Shown in pieces: positions 1 through 12,700 of a stretch of DNA of 64,000 nucleotides (position 1 is the first letter of the stretch; each line of letters opens with the position of its first letter). Source of the stretch: Schistosoma haematobium (lineage: Eukaryota > Platyhelminthes > Trematoda > Strigeidida > Schistosomatidae); assembly GCF_000699445.3 (NCBI RefSeq), contig NC_067195.1, positions 69,808,591-69,872,590 on the forward strand, read 5' to 3'. The translations under genes were made by a program, and so were the position numbers. The notes beneath the pieces are model-generated. The model saw nothing but the letters and a program-made list of their open reading frames with translations, was not told where the DNA came from and ran no database searches.

Positions 1-24
1 GAAGATAAGAGCACATACAAACTG

Positions 25-958
25 ATGGACACAAATCCCGTCAAAAAATTAGACAACCAAATCTCAAAGACTTTAAACAAGCTAGTCAAAGCAGGAGAAA
101 TAATAAAACAAGACCAATGGAGAATGAAATCCAGTGGACCAGTACTCCCTCGATTCTACGGCAGACCCAAAATACACAGACCAAACATTCCACTACGTCC
201 AGTTGTAGCACTACCCGGAACACCAACGTACAATTTGTCAAAAGAAATTTCACCAATACTGAGACATCTAGTAGATTCAGCCAACCACTCCGTCAAATCC
301 CCAACACAATTCCTGGGCCAAATTAAGGATATTCAAATCAACAACGACGAACTCATGATATCATTCGACGTAACAGCACTGTTCACCTCAATTGAACCAC
401 AGTTTGCAAAAAAACTATATCCCTGCTGCTCAACAACGACACAAATCTCAATAAATACACGAAGCTTCAAATTCAAAGTCTACTGGAACTCATCGATTCA
501 TGCTTAAAAACGTATTTTCAATGCAACAACAAAATCTACGAACAAACGAAAGGGACATCAATGGGATCACCAATATCAGGACTGATCGCAGAGGCAGTGA
601 TGCAAAGACTAGAAGCCACTATATTACCAGTGATCAAGCCAAAATTTGGATTCGCTATGTAGACGATACCTTCGTCATCGTCGAAAAGAATGAGCTGGAA
701 AAAACTTACAAACTGATCAACAACGTTTTCAATGACATCAAGTTCACAATGGAACAGGAGTCGAACAACCAACTAGCATTCTTGGATATATTGATTACTA
801 GAACCGACACAGGAAAACTGGAAACTCAAGTATATAGGAAACCGACACATACAGATCAAATCCTCAACTACAACAACAACAAGCCAAGAGCTCACAAAGT
901 CAACTGCATACACAATTTGTTCAAGAGGGCGAGGACACACTGCAGCACGAAAAAATGA
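25..958 (+). pseudogene. PLE reverse transcriptase, frameshifted
   Basis: Two overlapping open stretches in different frames (25-507 and 500-958) together cover the Penelope reverse transcriptase. The first carries the PLE signature FYGRPKIH near residue 44 and the catalytic block SFDVTALFTSI near residues 112-122. The second carries the active-site block YVDDTFVIV near residues 52-60, then QLAFLDILI and the YRKPTHTD block typical of PLEs. The frame changes near 430-500, where the thumb-side sequence is scrambled, and again near 900-960. Family assignment is firm; activity is excluded by the frameshifts. Confidence 0.82.
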
Positions 959-1142
959 AGAGAAATACCTGAAAGACATATTTCAAAAGAACGGCTACCC
1001 AATCAACTTCATCAAAAAACACCAACCGCACGCAGCATCAGAACCCAAGTCAAGCACAAAAATCAACAAAAGAATCACCCTACCGTACATACAAGGAATA
1101 TCAGAAACCACAACGAGACTGCTGAAAACCTTAGGGATAGGT

Positions 1143-1571
1143 GTGGCACACAAACCGACAAAATCACTACAATCAATCCTATGCAAACCAAAGGAAAACA
1201 AATCAAACATCATCTACAAAATAAATTGTACCAACTGCGAAAAACACTACATCGGACAAAGCGGACGCCCCCTCCACCTTCGCCTACATGAACATCAATT
1301 AGCAGTCAAACGCCATGATATCTCTTCACTTATATCAATACACGTGGATAACTACGGACACTCATTCGATTGGAAAAATGTAGAAATCTTAGACAGAGGA
1401 AACTCCAAAAACACCAGAGAATTTTTAGAAGCTTGGCACTCAGGTCAATCAGCAATCAACAAACATATTGAAATTAATCTAATTTATCAACCAATCAGGA
1501 AAATCATGCATAAATATAGGAACAAAAATCAAACCAATGGGAGACAACCAAAACAAAGAAGTAAACAATGA
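1143..1571 (+). pseudogene. PLE GIY-YIG endonuclease domain
   Basis: C-terminal endonuclease of the Penelope-like element. The stretch IIYKINCTNCEKHYIGQSGR gives the GIY-YIG core (IYK and HYIG) with the paired cysteines found in PLE versions of the fold. It is followed by LRLHEH and a C-terminal LEAWHSG block holding the conserved glutamate. It is in a different frame from the reverse transcriptase upstream, so the element needs at least one frameshift between the domains. In active PLEs this domain nicks the target DNA. Confidence 0.82.
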
Positions 1572-1666
1572 TAAATTTAAGGTCAATAAGAACCAATCAA
1601 CATCGAGGTGCACAGAACAAGCTGTGAAACATATGGAGAAATTCGAACACTTCACTTCTATCTGAA

Positions 1667-1718
1667 GTTTGTGCTGATGATGTCGTTCAGAAGAACGATG
1701 AAAGCTCCACGACCAAAC
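1667..1718 (+). ncRNA. minimal hammerhead ribozyme motif in the PLE tail
   Basis: Seen directly: core CTGATGA at 1674-1680 and GAA at 1700-1702. Stem II is G1682-C1688 paired with G1693-T1699 (one G-U closing pair, AGAA loop). Stem III is the four-base palindrome AGCT (1703-1706), the predicted cleavage base is C1707, and stem I is GTG 1671-1673 with CAC 1708-1710 plus GTTT/AAAC outside a bulge. One extra base (T1681) follows the core. Minimal hammerheads with tiny stem III that may act as dimers are established in Penelope-like elements. Activity here is inference. Confidence 0.65.
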
Positions 1719-1748
1719 CATCCAGCTGAGAACAAAACTCTACCAAAA

Positions 1749-3215
1749 AGGATCCGACAATATACCAGCTGAACCACTGAAGTCAGGCATCGAAGTAACT
1801 ACAAACATGCTTTACCTTCTATTCAAGAAGATTTGGGAGGAGGAACAAGTGCTGATGGACTGGAAAGAACAGCTCATCAAGATTCCGAAGAGAGGCGATC
1901 TGAGCAAGTGTGGGAACTACAGAGGCATCACATTACTGTCAGTACCAGTAAACGTTTCAACAGAGTGTTGCTGAACCGGATGAAAGATTCAGTAGACGCC
2001 CAACCTCGAGATCACCAGACCATATTCCCCAGGGATCGGTCGTGCACAGACCAAATCGCAACATTACGGATCATCGTTCAACAACCAGTTGAGTGGATAT
2101 CGACACTATACATCAATTTTATTGACTGTGAGGAGGCGTTTGACAATGTGGATAGGAGGACTTTATAGAAACTCCTTCGACACTATCAGTGATTAACTGA
2201 TAAGATCGTTAACATGATCTAGAATTCATGGGAGGCACTAAACTGCAAAGTGGTGCATGGAGGACAGTTGACAGATGCATTGGAAGTGAGGACCGGAGTC
2301 AGACAAGGTCTCTTACTCTGCTCCTCCCTCTTTCTCCTGGTGGTTGACTGAATTATGAAGACCTCGTTAGCTGAGAGGAAACACGGAATACAATGGACAG
2401 CTCGGAATCAATTAGACGATTTGAACTTCTCAGATGATCTGGCCCTCCTATCCCACACACACGAACAAATGCGGATGAAGACAACGAATGTAGCAGCAGC
2501 CCCTGCATCAGTAGGCCTCAGTATACACAAGGGAAAAAGCAAGATCCTGAAATACAACACGGAAAGCATCAACCCAATCACACTTGATGGAGAAACTCTG
2601 GGAGAGGTGGAAACTTTCACGTACCTGGACAGCATCATCAATGAACAAGGAGGATCCGATGCAGACGTGAAGGCACGGGTTGGCAAAGCAAAGCCAGCAT
2701 TTCAACAATTGAGGAACATGTGGAACTCTAAACAACTGTCAACCAATATCAAAGTCAGAATCTACAATACGAACGTCAAGACTGTCCTACTGTACGGAGC
2801 TGAAACTTGGAAAACTACTACAACCATCATCAAAACGGTGCAGGTATTTAGAAACAATTGTCTATGTAAGATACTCAATGTTTGTTGACCGGAAAGCATC
2901 AGCAGCAGCCTACTGTGGGAGAGAACAAACCAGCTTCAGCTGAAAAGGAAATTATGAAAAGACGCTAGAAGTGGGTATGACATACATTATTGAAATCATC
3001 AAGCTGTATCACTAGGCAAGCCCTAACTTGGAATCCTGAAAGGAAGCAGGAAAGAGGAAGGCCAATGAACACATTACGCTGGGAAATGGAATCAGATATG
3101 CAAAGGATTAACAACAACTGGAGAGCTGGAAAGGATTGCTCAGGACCGGGTTGGATGGAGAATGTTGGTGAGCGGCCTATTCTCCTTCACGAGGAGTAAC
3201 AGGCGTATGTAAGTA
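1749..3215 (+). pseudogene. SR2-like RTE retrotransposon, old 5'-truncated copy
   Basis: Heavily mutated 3' half of an RTE-clade non-LTR element. Recognisable pieces are SDNIPAE near 1755, the RT segment around 1977-2166 (YINFIDCEEAFDNVDRRT, catalytic D), DLNFSDDLALL near 2420, and the C-terminal FTYLDSIINEQGGSDADVK and [12 protein letters not shown] blocks (2355-2888). It ends with the family 3' tail of GTAAGTAAGTAA near 3205-3220. It is a diverged relative of the copies at 35139-36907 and 40861-44051. Where those two share a TAA stop, this copy has CAA, which identifies the ancestral codon. Confidence 0.8.
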
Positions 3216-3494
3216 AGTAATCTAGTACATGTCAGTGTACGGTTCTTTGAGTTATATTTCTTGTTAGAAAATAATATTATTTAGCTACATAAACTGAAAT
3301 TTAAAAGTAGTTCAGTCAGTAACTGTAGAAATTACTAAGAGGTTTGTTTTCTCTACACGATTATCATTATACCCATGCCTTTTCAACATAATAAACTCAT
3401 GCTTTGTTAATAAGTTTTCACTTTCAGTTCATAAAAATGTCGTCATAAAATCAAATTCATATAATTCCATAAACAAAACAAAATAGAAACATAC
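3216..3494. other. AT-rich intronic sequence, no gene seen
   Basis: AT-rich stretch between the RTE tail and coding exon 4 of the riboflavin transporter. The exon's donor site (GTATGT on the minus strand) lies immediately to its right, so this is the start of the next intron. No coding or repeat feature is recognised. Confidence 0.5.
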
Positions 3495-3782
3495 CATTTT
3501 GAATGTTTTCGAAGATATCATTAGAAATATGTTGATCTTCATTTGATTTAAATCTTTCTAGATTATTGTGACTTATGCTATGAATATTTGCATTAGATTC
3601 TAATATGAAATTAGTTTTTCGATAATGTTCATGAATAACTTGACCTAAACCAATAGGTGAACAATCCAATAATGTGAATGCAGTTAAAGATAACAACAAA
3701 ACAATACATAATAGATATATGAATGTACTGACAGAGAAACGTGGTGGTGGATAAAAAGGGACCACATGAAGTGTATCATTAA
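3495..3782 (-). CDS. SLC52A: SLC52A coding exon 4
   Basis: 288-bp exon entered through CTTCAG^TTAATG and left through AAATG^GTATGT. The first two bases complete a valine codon with the last base of exon 3. It encodes [20 protein letters not shown], a transmembrane segment found in the family, followed by a long hydrophilic loop rich in His, Asn and Glu (about 55 residues), which fits the large central intracellular loop of RFVT proteins. The remaining helices are not in the window. Confidence 0.85.
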
Positions 3783-6700
3783 CTGAAGAAGAAAAAAAAT
3801 AAATTGAAAGAATCATCAACAGTTTAACAGAATTGTTTATTTTATTATTAAGAAAATGTATGCCAATATCTCGATACATATTTGTTAGTATGTTTGTGTT
3901 ATTTCAATTCAACATATTTTCGCTAAATATAAAAAACATTACACTTGTAGTGTCTAGTACTATGTCAAGTTCACATAGGTTATTTCAGCTTTCAAATAGA
4001 CCCATTGATTTATAATTAGACCTTATCAATTATTGCTGACCTTGACTGTTTTTACATGAGCGTATTCGTATTGCTTACCTTATTCATCACATGTCTTCAG
4101 CTTATTTTCGTCTGAGCATAAATAGTGAGTCGCGTTTTATCAAATTGGATTGGCACATTGCCTTCATTTTACCACTTCTCACCTTTAATATCTGTCTGAA
4201 TAAACGAATTCCTGATATAAATTTATTAAACTCAATCCGTATTTGACCTATTATTACACCGTCGCACAAACAAGGTTAACCTAGGTGTAATATACGAAGT
4301 TAAATGGAAGGTTTATATCTATGGCGTATTTAAAACGTGACTCAAGAAGAATAGACAAATTAGTCCATCCGGAAGCTAGAATAACCTATATAGGCTAGAT
4401 ACAGTACTAGACACTACAAACTAACCGTTAACATTAATAACTAATAACTAGGAAGTAATCCCGTGGTTAAGGCATTTGACTTTCAAACACTAAGTTGCAG
4501 GTTCAAAACCTACCTGGTATTATCTAAGTGGCCCTTCCTCTAATAACTAAAATGCGGCTTGAAGCCAAGTAAACGAATATGTAACCGGTAACTAAATGAT
4601 AATAATTATTTTTATTATTATGGCTATGAGAAAACTTAAGAAATAACAAAATTGGTTATTATATCAGCACAAAATCAACATAAAAACAGTCCTGTTAACT
4701 GATTTATCTATGTATCCAGCTCCTTAATTAACATAATCAACTTAGCCTGACAGTTCAATTACGAGTCAAACAGTAGGGTGATAATAACTGTTAGTGAAAG
4801 TGAATGAGGTAAATTCGAGCCCCAAAGAGATCGATTTTTTCAAAATAACAAATACATCTTGCTTGTAAGATCCGACTAACATGAAGCTTAAGTCCAAGGC
4901 TCTCCACTGAATCTTCGCAATTATTTAACATCACAATAGTGCATAAAATAACGAGTCACTCAGTCTGTTGGGTACATTAAAACCTGATTGATAAAATTCG
5001 ATCACACTTAGGGACTAGACAACATAACATAGCTTATTACCCAATGATTAGTTAGTTTAAACATTGCTATTGTGAAAGGGGGAGGATTCTAAACTCAAAA
5101 ACTATGATTTACTTGTGATTAATAATCATGACAGTTAAGTGAAGGGTTCTGTCGCCACGTTGACAAGTACGCTATCTATCAGTCGGCTACATAAGATTTC
5201 CACTATAAGAGGATGAATGCCATTTGTTTATTTCGATTATTCACAGTTTTCATTAACTAAAGTGATATCAGCAGATTATGTATGGATCAGTAATCATAAA
5301 ATGAGTAAAGTACACACTAATGAAATAACCATTTCATCCAAATACAAAAAAATTATTAGCACCAACAATAACATAGATGTAATATCATTTTAAACTTTGT
5401 CAGACAATTAGTTGTATGCATATGGAATCTTAGATAAAAAGAAAATCATACTAATTATACCTGTTTTATTGATACATTCCGGTTCTGACCCAACTCCTTG
5501 AATAAGGGCTAATATACTTGGAACTAAATCACTAAATGCTTCACCGAAATGTAATGCACCTACATACAATTGAGGCATTCCATTCAAATAGGTAATAAAT
5601 GTAACCGATGATGTACAATCAACAATTGAAGCAAACAAAGCTAAAACAAATAATCCAATACTATGGTAACCGGGTTTTAATATTGATACATAAGCTACCG
5701 ACTAAAAATAAGGAAAAAAAGATGACAATAAAAAAAGTATGATGATGAAACGAAGATATACATACTGAGTGAATTGATATTAAGTATTACATTTATTTTA
5801 AAAAAAACGACAATTCATTTAACTACTGATGTGAATCAACACTCTAATTACTCAGTTTCAACAAGTGAGTTGAGGGTTAAAACTTATTCTTTTTGCTAAT
5901 GTTAAACGAAAAATGCAGACAATCACAACTCAATACGAAATAATAAATAAATTGCTATATTTTAATGACCACTATATACAGTGATTATATTATCTTTGAG
6001 TAATTAAATTTACTGAATGCCCGATTATAATTGATGCGTTCTTCTTCCGTTTACCATTTCTTGAAGAATATACATCACTCAATTCTATCCAAATCAAAAC
6101 AAGAACCAAAGAGGACAATATATTTCTCAATAAACTCAAACAACAAAAGCATTAGAGCTTAAGTATATAATGTACATAAAAATATTCTAGCATTTTCTCG
6201 ATTCATTCGCTGACACTGATTAATTAAAAAATACATTAGTTAGTGTATACTGATATGATTCTGACCACAATATTCAATAGTTAGGACTTTATTCAACAAA
6301 CAATAATGGTAAAAGTTGATGTAAACATTAAATACTAAAGTAGAGCTCGAACTTTTAATCTGATGAATTAAAATCGATTATCTAAACCGATCAGCTAGAA
6401 TCACAATTAAATAAAGACACAATTACAAAGTTAACTCAAGAGATAATTAAATATTCAGAAATTTTGATGAGTAATTTGTGGCTTTTTATGGGTCACATAC
6501 AAGAATTTGTACCAAAATGTGCTATTGTATATTTTAATAGGTCATTGGAAACTGTGAAAGTGGTAACACAGTATTTTATTTTCTGTTTTAGAAATGACTG
6601 TAAGTTCAACTCTCTCATTTTCATTACCCATATAGAAGCAGGATCACTTCGGTCATTGAAGAAGCGAAAACAATTAGCAATAAGTGGCAAAAAAATAATG

Positions 6701-9700
6701 ACCATATCAAAATAACTTTATCATTAAATATATTGATTCACAAAATATGAATTTAGAAGCTTGTAAAGTAAAGATAGAAATCCTAAAGTTTAGGAACTGT
6801 CATAAATTGTTTGCTAAGGATAAAATAACAAACCATGTAAAAATGTTACAAACATCCATTTAAAGACTTTGGGTTTAGAAAAAATGTTTGCATTAGGTAA
6901 AAAGCAACCAAATGCATAACCTGACAAGTGACTATATTCAAAAAAGAATAAGTAAATTTTCTCACTCAAAAATAATTATCTATACTTCGCTTCATAAAAT
7001 GTAGGATTGTATCAAACGTGAATCATATTAATTTGAAAGATTTGAGTATTGACAGAATTATAACACAAAGAATGCCCATATTGGAAAATTGAAAAAATAA
7101 GCTGATAATATGATAGATATACCAGAAGAGATAAACACAGTGTTATCTTGGAAGTTGATACACTTGTATACCGACTCAAGTGACTATAATTTTTATCAAC
7201 ATAAAGCAAAGAAGGCAACGGTTGTGAAGCGCGGTGTCCAAGATTTGATACTGATACTCAATTTTATTATACACGAGCCCAGCTAGTTATTAGTGAAAAG
7301 ACGGAGAGTGAGAACGTTTATAACCGAAAGAATGAAAATAAGTCAGTAAGATGAAGATTATAATGTACAGAACGCAAAAGTACTCCAATTCAAAGAAAGC
7401 TGAGCAGTGAATGTGCCCACATCACTTGATCCGTTGTTTCACTAAATGACTTTCCCAGACTGCTTAGTCAGGAAGACAACATGATTACTTACATGACTTA
7501 AACCAACTTCTTAAAACTTAGTATATTGATCTGACATATATTTATCTGGTCACTGAACATTTTTCGCCCTACTTCAACTCCAAGCAGCATAATGACTTAA
7601 ATTTGATGATACAGCGTACAAAGTGTATCTCAATCAATGATTATACTACACAACTTCACCAAATAAGTATCACATTTTATCTAAAAATATACATCTGCAT
7701 ACACCACTACTCGTTAAATTTACTAAACATAAGAGATCTGCTGAAGGTGTCTGTAAATTAACAGTTGTGACACATTTAGACACTTTTCAACCGCTAATTA
7801 GGTACCATGAACTGCTGCTACCTTGACGCGGTGGTCGGGCTTGCCTATCGTGATGACCCAACCGAGCTATATTGGCTGGAACATATGTTTCTGTAGGTTC
7901 TACCATTCCAGGCAGGTCGATTGGAGAACGGTAAGACTAAAAGCAGCAACTCAAGGTCTGAGGGCGAAGTCGTACTGCTGACTGTAAAGGGCTGTGACAG
8001 CAGTAAGGAGTTTCCCTCGGACAACCAGCATGACAGCGATGCTGCCTTCCCACAAGGAGGGGTGGGGTTAGAAAAGGTCGACCCTAAAAATGTCACACCT
8101 CACCTTACCTCACGGATTTCCGTCTCCGGCGGTAAGGCCCTTTGAAGAACGGAGCTAACACGTCAAAAACCTTCCACGAAAAGGCCGTGCGCGACCGGCC
8201 TCAAGCAGTTGTCCCTTGGGCTCTGCGGTCACGCTCCCAGGTCGTCAAGACCAACACTAATCCAATTTCCTTTTCAGGTTCCTTAAGAAATACCCTCCCA
8301 CGGTGTGGGCAGCAGGGAAGTGACATCAGCCCTCATACCTGTAACAGCACACGAGACCAAGTTGGTCACATTCAAATCCTTCATACACCTCCTAATACCT
8401 CTCTTATCTCCCCGACTAACCCTCCTCACGTCTCTTTATCACCTCGCACCGCTAGGGCAAACGATTCGAGTACGTGGAACGCTATTCCTGGTCTCCTGAA
8501 ACCACGCTCTTAACTACACGTAGGAGCTTTTAACGTACGAACACTTTGCCAAATAGGACAACAGGCTTCCTTAGCTAGGACTTTAGAATCTCGCGCCATC
8601 GATGTGTGCTGCGTCTCCGAAACGCGCATACAGGATCCGAGTAGTGTCATTCATTTGACCTCACCATGCAAAAATAAAGAACCGACTCGATTTACGCTTC
8701 GTGTATCTGGAAGCCCTGATTCTGCTTCCCGTGGCCTCGCCGGCGTAGGTATAGCATTGAGTCCTAGGGCAGAACTAGCTCTCTTAGAGTGGATCCCAGT
8801 AGACAGTCGTTTGTGCGCTGTCCGACTAAACGGAACAGTAAGAATCCGGAAAGATAGGGACACTTGTCGTTGCCTCTTCGTCGTCTCTGCCTATTCTCCC
8901 ACTGACTGCAGCTCAGATGATGTAAAAGATGAGTTTTACAGAAAGCTTTCCGACCTTTCCGAAAAGCTAGGCGCTCTGATGTAGTAATAGTGGCCGGTGA
9001 CTTTAATGCTCAAGTAGGTAAACTAAGCGATGGGGAAAGAAACCTAGGTGGATCTTATAGCATCGTGGCTCAAAGAACAGATAATGGCGACCGTCTGTTG
9101 CAGCTATGCTCAGATAACCGCCTGTTCCTTGCAAATACTAACTTTAAGCATAAGGAAAAACATCTTTTAACATGGAGACCCCCTAATTCGTCCCAACGTT
9201 GGACCCAAATAGATCACATCGCTATCGGCTACCGATGGAGGGGCTCGATAGAAGACTGTCGCTCATTCTGGAGCACATGCTTAGATTCAGATCATGCTCT
9301 AGTACGAGCGCGTATCTGTCTGCGTCTTACTGGACGTAGGAAAGACGCTACAAGGAAGCCTCTTAGGGCCCTACTTAATGATAGTCAAACTAAGAGTATA
9401 TTTCAGGAACAGCTAGGAAAACAGTTAGGCAGTTATGTATGTGATGCCCACCCTGAGGCAGCATGGAATGATATCCGAAAAGCTGTGGAAACATCAGTGA
9501 TATCTGCCAGTAAGGTAACCCGTAAGGTTAGGGAGCAACACTGGATCTCAGCAGCATCTATCGCATTGATAGATGCTCGGAAACTCATTCCACCTGGCTC
9601 TGAACATAATGAAGAGCGGAGTCAGCTTAAGCGCAAGCTGACAAGAAGTCTAAGCAATGATCGTGAACAGTGGTGGGTAGCGAAAGCAAGAGAGATGGAA

Positions 9701-12700
9701 AAGGCAGCGGCAATAGGTAATAGTAGACAATTGTTCAGAGTCGTTAAGGAAACCGGAATTAGGAACCCGACCGTTAGCGAAACAATCTCAGAGGAAGATG
9801 GACATATTATACATTCTCAATCCAGGAGATTGGATCGATCGATAGGCAGAACACTTTAGGGATCAGTTCAACTGGTCTTCAGCCACACTTCGGTTTCCCA
9901 CGATCTCTAGTCAACCTGAATGGCAAGTTAATGTAGATCCTCCGTCTCTTTACGAAGTTGAAAAAGCAATAGGAAATCTGAAGCGAGGGAGAGCAGCAGA
10001 CCTTGACAGGTTTACTCCTGAGATTTTTAAGGATGGTGGTCCAGTATTAGCAGTGAGATTGACTGAGGTCTTAGGTAGAATTTGGGAACTAGACGTAATC
10101 CCATCTGACTGGTCTCAATCACTGATTGTGCCAGTCTATAAGAAAGGAAAAAAGTCCTCTTGTGACAATCACAGAGGAATCAGTTTGACTAATATAGTGT
10201 CTAAAATATTAGCCTCAATAATACTTCGACGCCTAACCAAAGCTCGTGAAGAGCAGATTAGAGAAAACCAGGCCGGTTTTCGACCTCGACGTGGTTGTAT
10301 AGATCAGATATTCACACTACGTCAGGTTCTAGAACACAGACACACGTTCAGACGCCCCACAATGGTAGTATTTCTCGACCTTAAGGGGGCATTCGACTCT
10401 GTCGATCGTAAGGTTCTATGGCAGTACCAAAGAAGTACATTAACCTTATACAGGCTCTCTACTCGAACACACCTGGTCGAGTGAGAGCTTATGGCGAACT
10501 GTCATCAGAATTGATTACCTCTAATGGTGTTCGTCAGGGCTGTCCACTCTCCCCATTCTTGTTCAACTTTGTGGTCGACGTACTTTTAGAGATAACACTC
10601 TCCTCATCTAAATTTCCAGGGGTTGAACTTCTACCGGGAGGTTCACTTGTTGACTTAGAATATGCCGATGACATAGTTTTATTTGGTGAAGACGCTGACA
10701 AAATGCAGTCTTCTGACCACTCTAAGCAACAATGCAAGCATGTTCGGGATGCGATTCTCCCCCTCGAAATGCAAAATATTGCTTCAGGATTGGGTCGCAT
10801 TGACATCCGAACGAATGAAAGGGAGTGAGGTAATTGAACGTGTCGATCGCTTCACTTATCTTGGAAGTCTCATCAGCCCTTGTGGTCTGGTGTGTGACGA
10901 AATCTCAGCACGGAAACAGAAGGCTCGACTAGCTTTTACCAACTTGCGTCATTTATGGCGTAGGAGAGATATCCGTCTATCAACCAAAGGACGGGTTTAC
11001 TGCGCAGCAGTTCGTTTCGTCCTTCTTTATGGCAGTAAAACGTGGTCGGTAAGAGTTGAGAATATTCGTGGGTTACTAGTATTTGATCATAGGTGTCTTC
11101 GAAACATTACTCGTATATCCTGTGACCATCGAGTAAGTAATGTAGTTGTTAGGAAACGGGTACTAGGTAAGGATGGCAAGTCAATTGATGAAGTAGTGAA
11201 ACTTCATCAGTTGAGATGGCTGGGACACGTGTTACGTATGCCCAACGACCGACTACCTCGACGTGCGATGTTCAGTGGTATAGGATTAGGTTGGAAGAAA
11301 GCTAGGGGCGGCCAAACCAAAACATGGAACAAGTCCATTAAGTCACTGACAAGTGGACTGAGTCATGTTGGTAGGTGTAGACTACCTGGTTGGGGACCGC
11401 GAGATGACAGCAACCGATGGTTAGAGACCCTGAATGATATGGCTCAAAATCGTTTGCAATGGCGCAGGTGCATCCACTCTCTGTGTTTTCCCAAATTCTA
11501 ATCTTCTGAATTCTTCATGACCCTTTTTTTCCTCTTTCCAAATTTCTTTCACTGGATTATACTCTTTAAATAACATCTTTGAACCCTAATGTTTCCGATT
11601 ACTGCTTATACTCTTATTACCTCTACCACTACGGGATTTGAATCGACCACTGCATCTCTATGCTAGTGTGGTGTGGCAACTCGAACTGTTGTACGTACGT
11701 ACGGAGTTCTACGTTGTTACTGACTAACTGACTGACTGACTGGTTAGTAGAGTTGACTATTAATCAACATTAGGTTATGGTACTGCATTCATAGATGTTG
11801 CAAAAATTCATAGTAAGAACTTATCCTGAAACAATGTTCTGTATTTACGAGGTCAAGACAAAAGTGAACTAAAATGGGAAATGGATATCTCCGACAAAAA
11901 GCACCAGACGTAGTTACTTATAACATTATCAGTAAAGTGTTCCAAAGAGAATGTCAATTAGGTAAACTAATAATGTTAGTAAATTGATGAGTTTTTAATG
12001 GGGTCAAACAAAACTCGTAAGGGTTAGTTTTCCTTGATTATCAACAAAATTCTAGTGATGAATTCAGACTGAATCTAGGTAGCATGTTGTTACATAATAC
12101 ATTGAGATGGCAACTTAAATTATTGTCTACACAACCATATACCATCTGATATTTTTTTCTTCTTAAAGGTGAAACAGTACTTCAAACTATCAGCACGACT
12201 AAAAAACAACACTTCGAATGTCAGTAGTGAAGGTGAAAACAGCTTTAATTTCCTCGACTCTCCAGAAATTCTTGGTCTAAGAGGTCTGACGAATAAAAAA
12301 TATATGTGTAATTTTTTTATAGCATTATGAGCATGACATCACAATTTTGCGACTCTGTTTGCTCATCCCAGAATATGTCATTCAATTTGCAAACTTCGGT
12401 TTGTGTTGTGGGATGGTGAGTCATTGACTGATATCTTCCCCTCCATTTTCATTAAGTTCTTATACTTATAAAAGCCTTTCTGTGTTTCAATAAGTTATTT
12501 CATTCGATTTATCACAAACCATTATGACGAAATGAACAGATGTATATCTGTGCCAAATTTTAAGCCATTAGAAATAATTCAAAATTAAATACTAATCAAA
12601 GGAATGCAACATTAACTTAACTATTAACTGACACCGCCAACTAAAAGGCATACATGTGCATAGAAAAATTAACGAATTTTCAGTTAGAATAATTATCATG

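Larger units (their letters stand above)
1..1745 (+). mobile_element. Penelope-like element (PLE), decayed, 5' end off the window
   Basis: A Penelope-like retroelement, which encodes a telomerase-like reverse transcriptase followed by a GIY-YIG endonuclease. Both parts are recognisable here, in the usual order, but spread over three frames. The left part lies outside the window. The 3' tail contains a hammerhead-like motif (1667-1718), and an RTE fragment begins almost at once at about 1749. The element is dead: several frameshifts separate the reverse transcriptase blocks from each other and from the endonuclease. The order PLE then RTE is the reverse of that at 40861-46017. Confidence 0.85.
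7800..11743 (+). mobile_element. RTE-clade non-LTR element, Perere-3/SR3-like, near full length
   Basis: A nearly complete RTE-type element inserted in the transporter's second intron, opposite to the gene. It has a GC-richer leader (7800-8520), an apurinic-type endonuclease (8523-9330), a reverse transcriptase (about 9860-11501) and a 3' tail of imperfect ACTG tetranucleotide repeats (11722-11743). Wording of the C-terminal blocks matches the schistosome Perere-3/SR3 family as I recall it; clade assignment is firmer than family name. Frameshifts near 8965, 9840, 10420 and 10690-10800 inactivate it. A 3' fragment of the same family lies at 50213-51165. Confidence 0.82.

Noticed and set aside
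6360..6380. CTGATGA as a possible hammerhead core
   Set aside because: No GAA/GAAA core half or stem II within range. The CTGATGA at 12760-12766 and 57752-57758 were rejected for the same reason; the latter also lies inside coding sequence.
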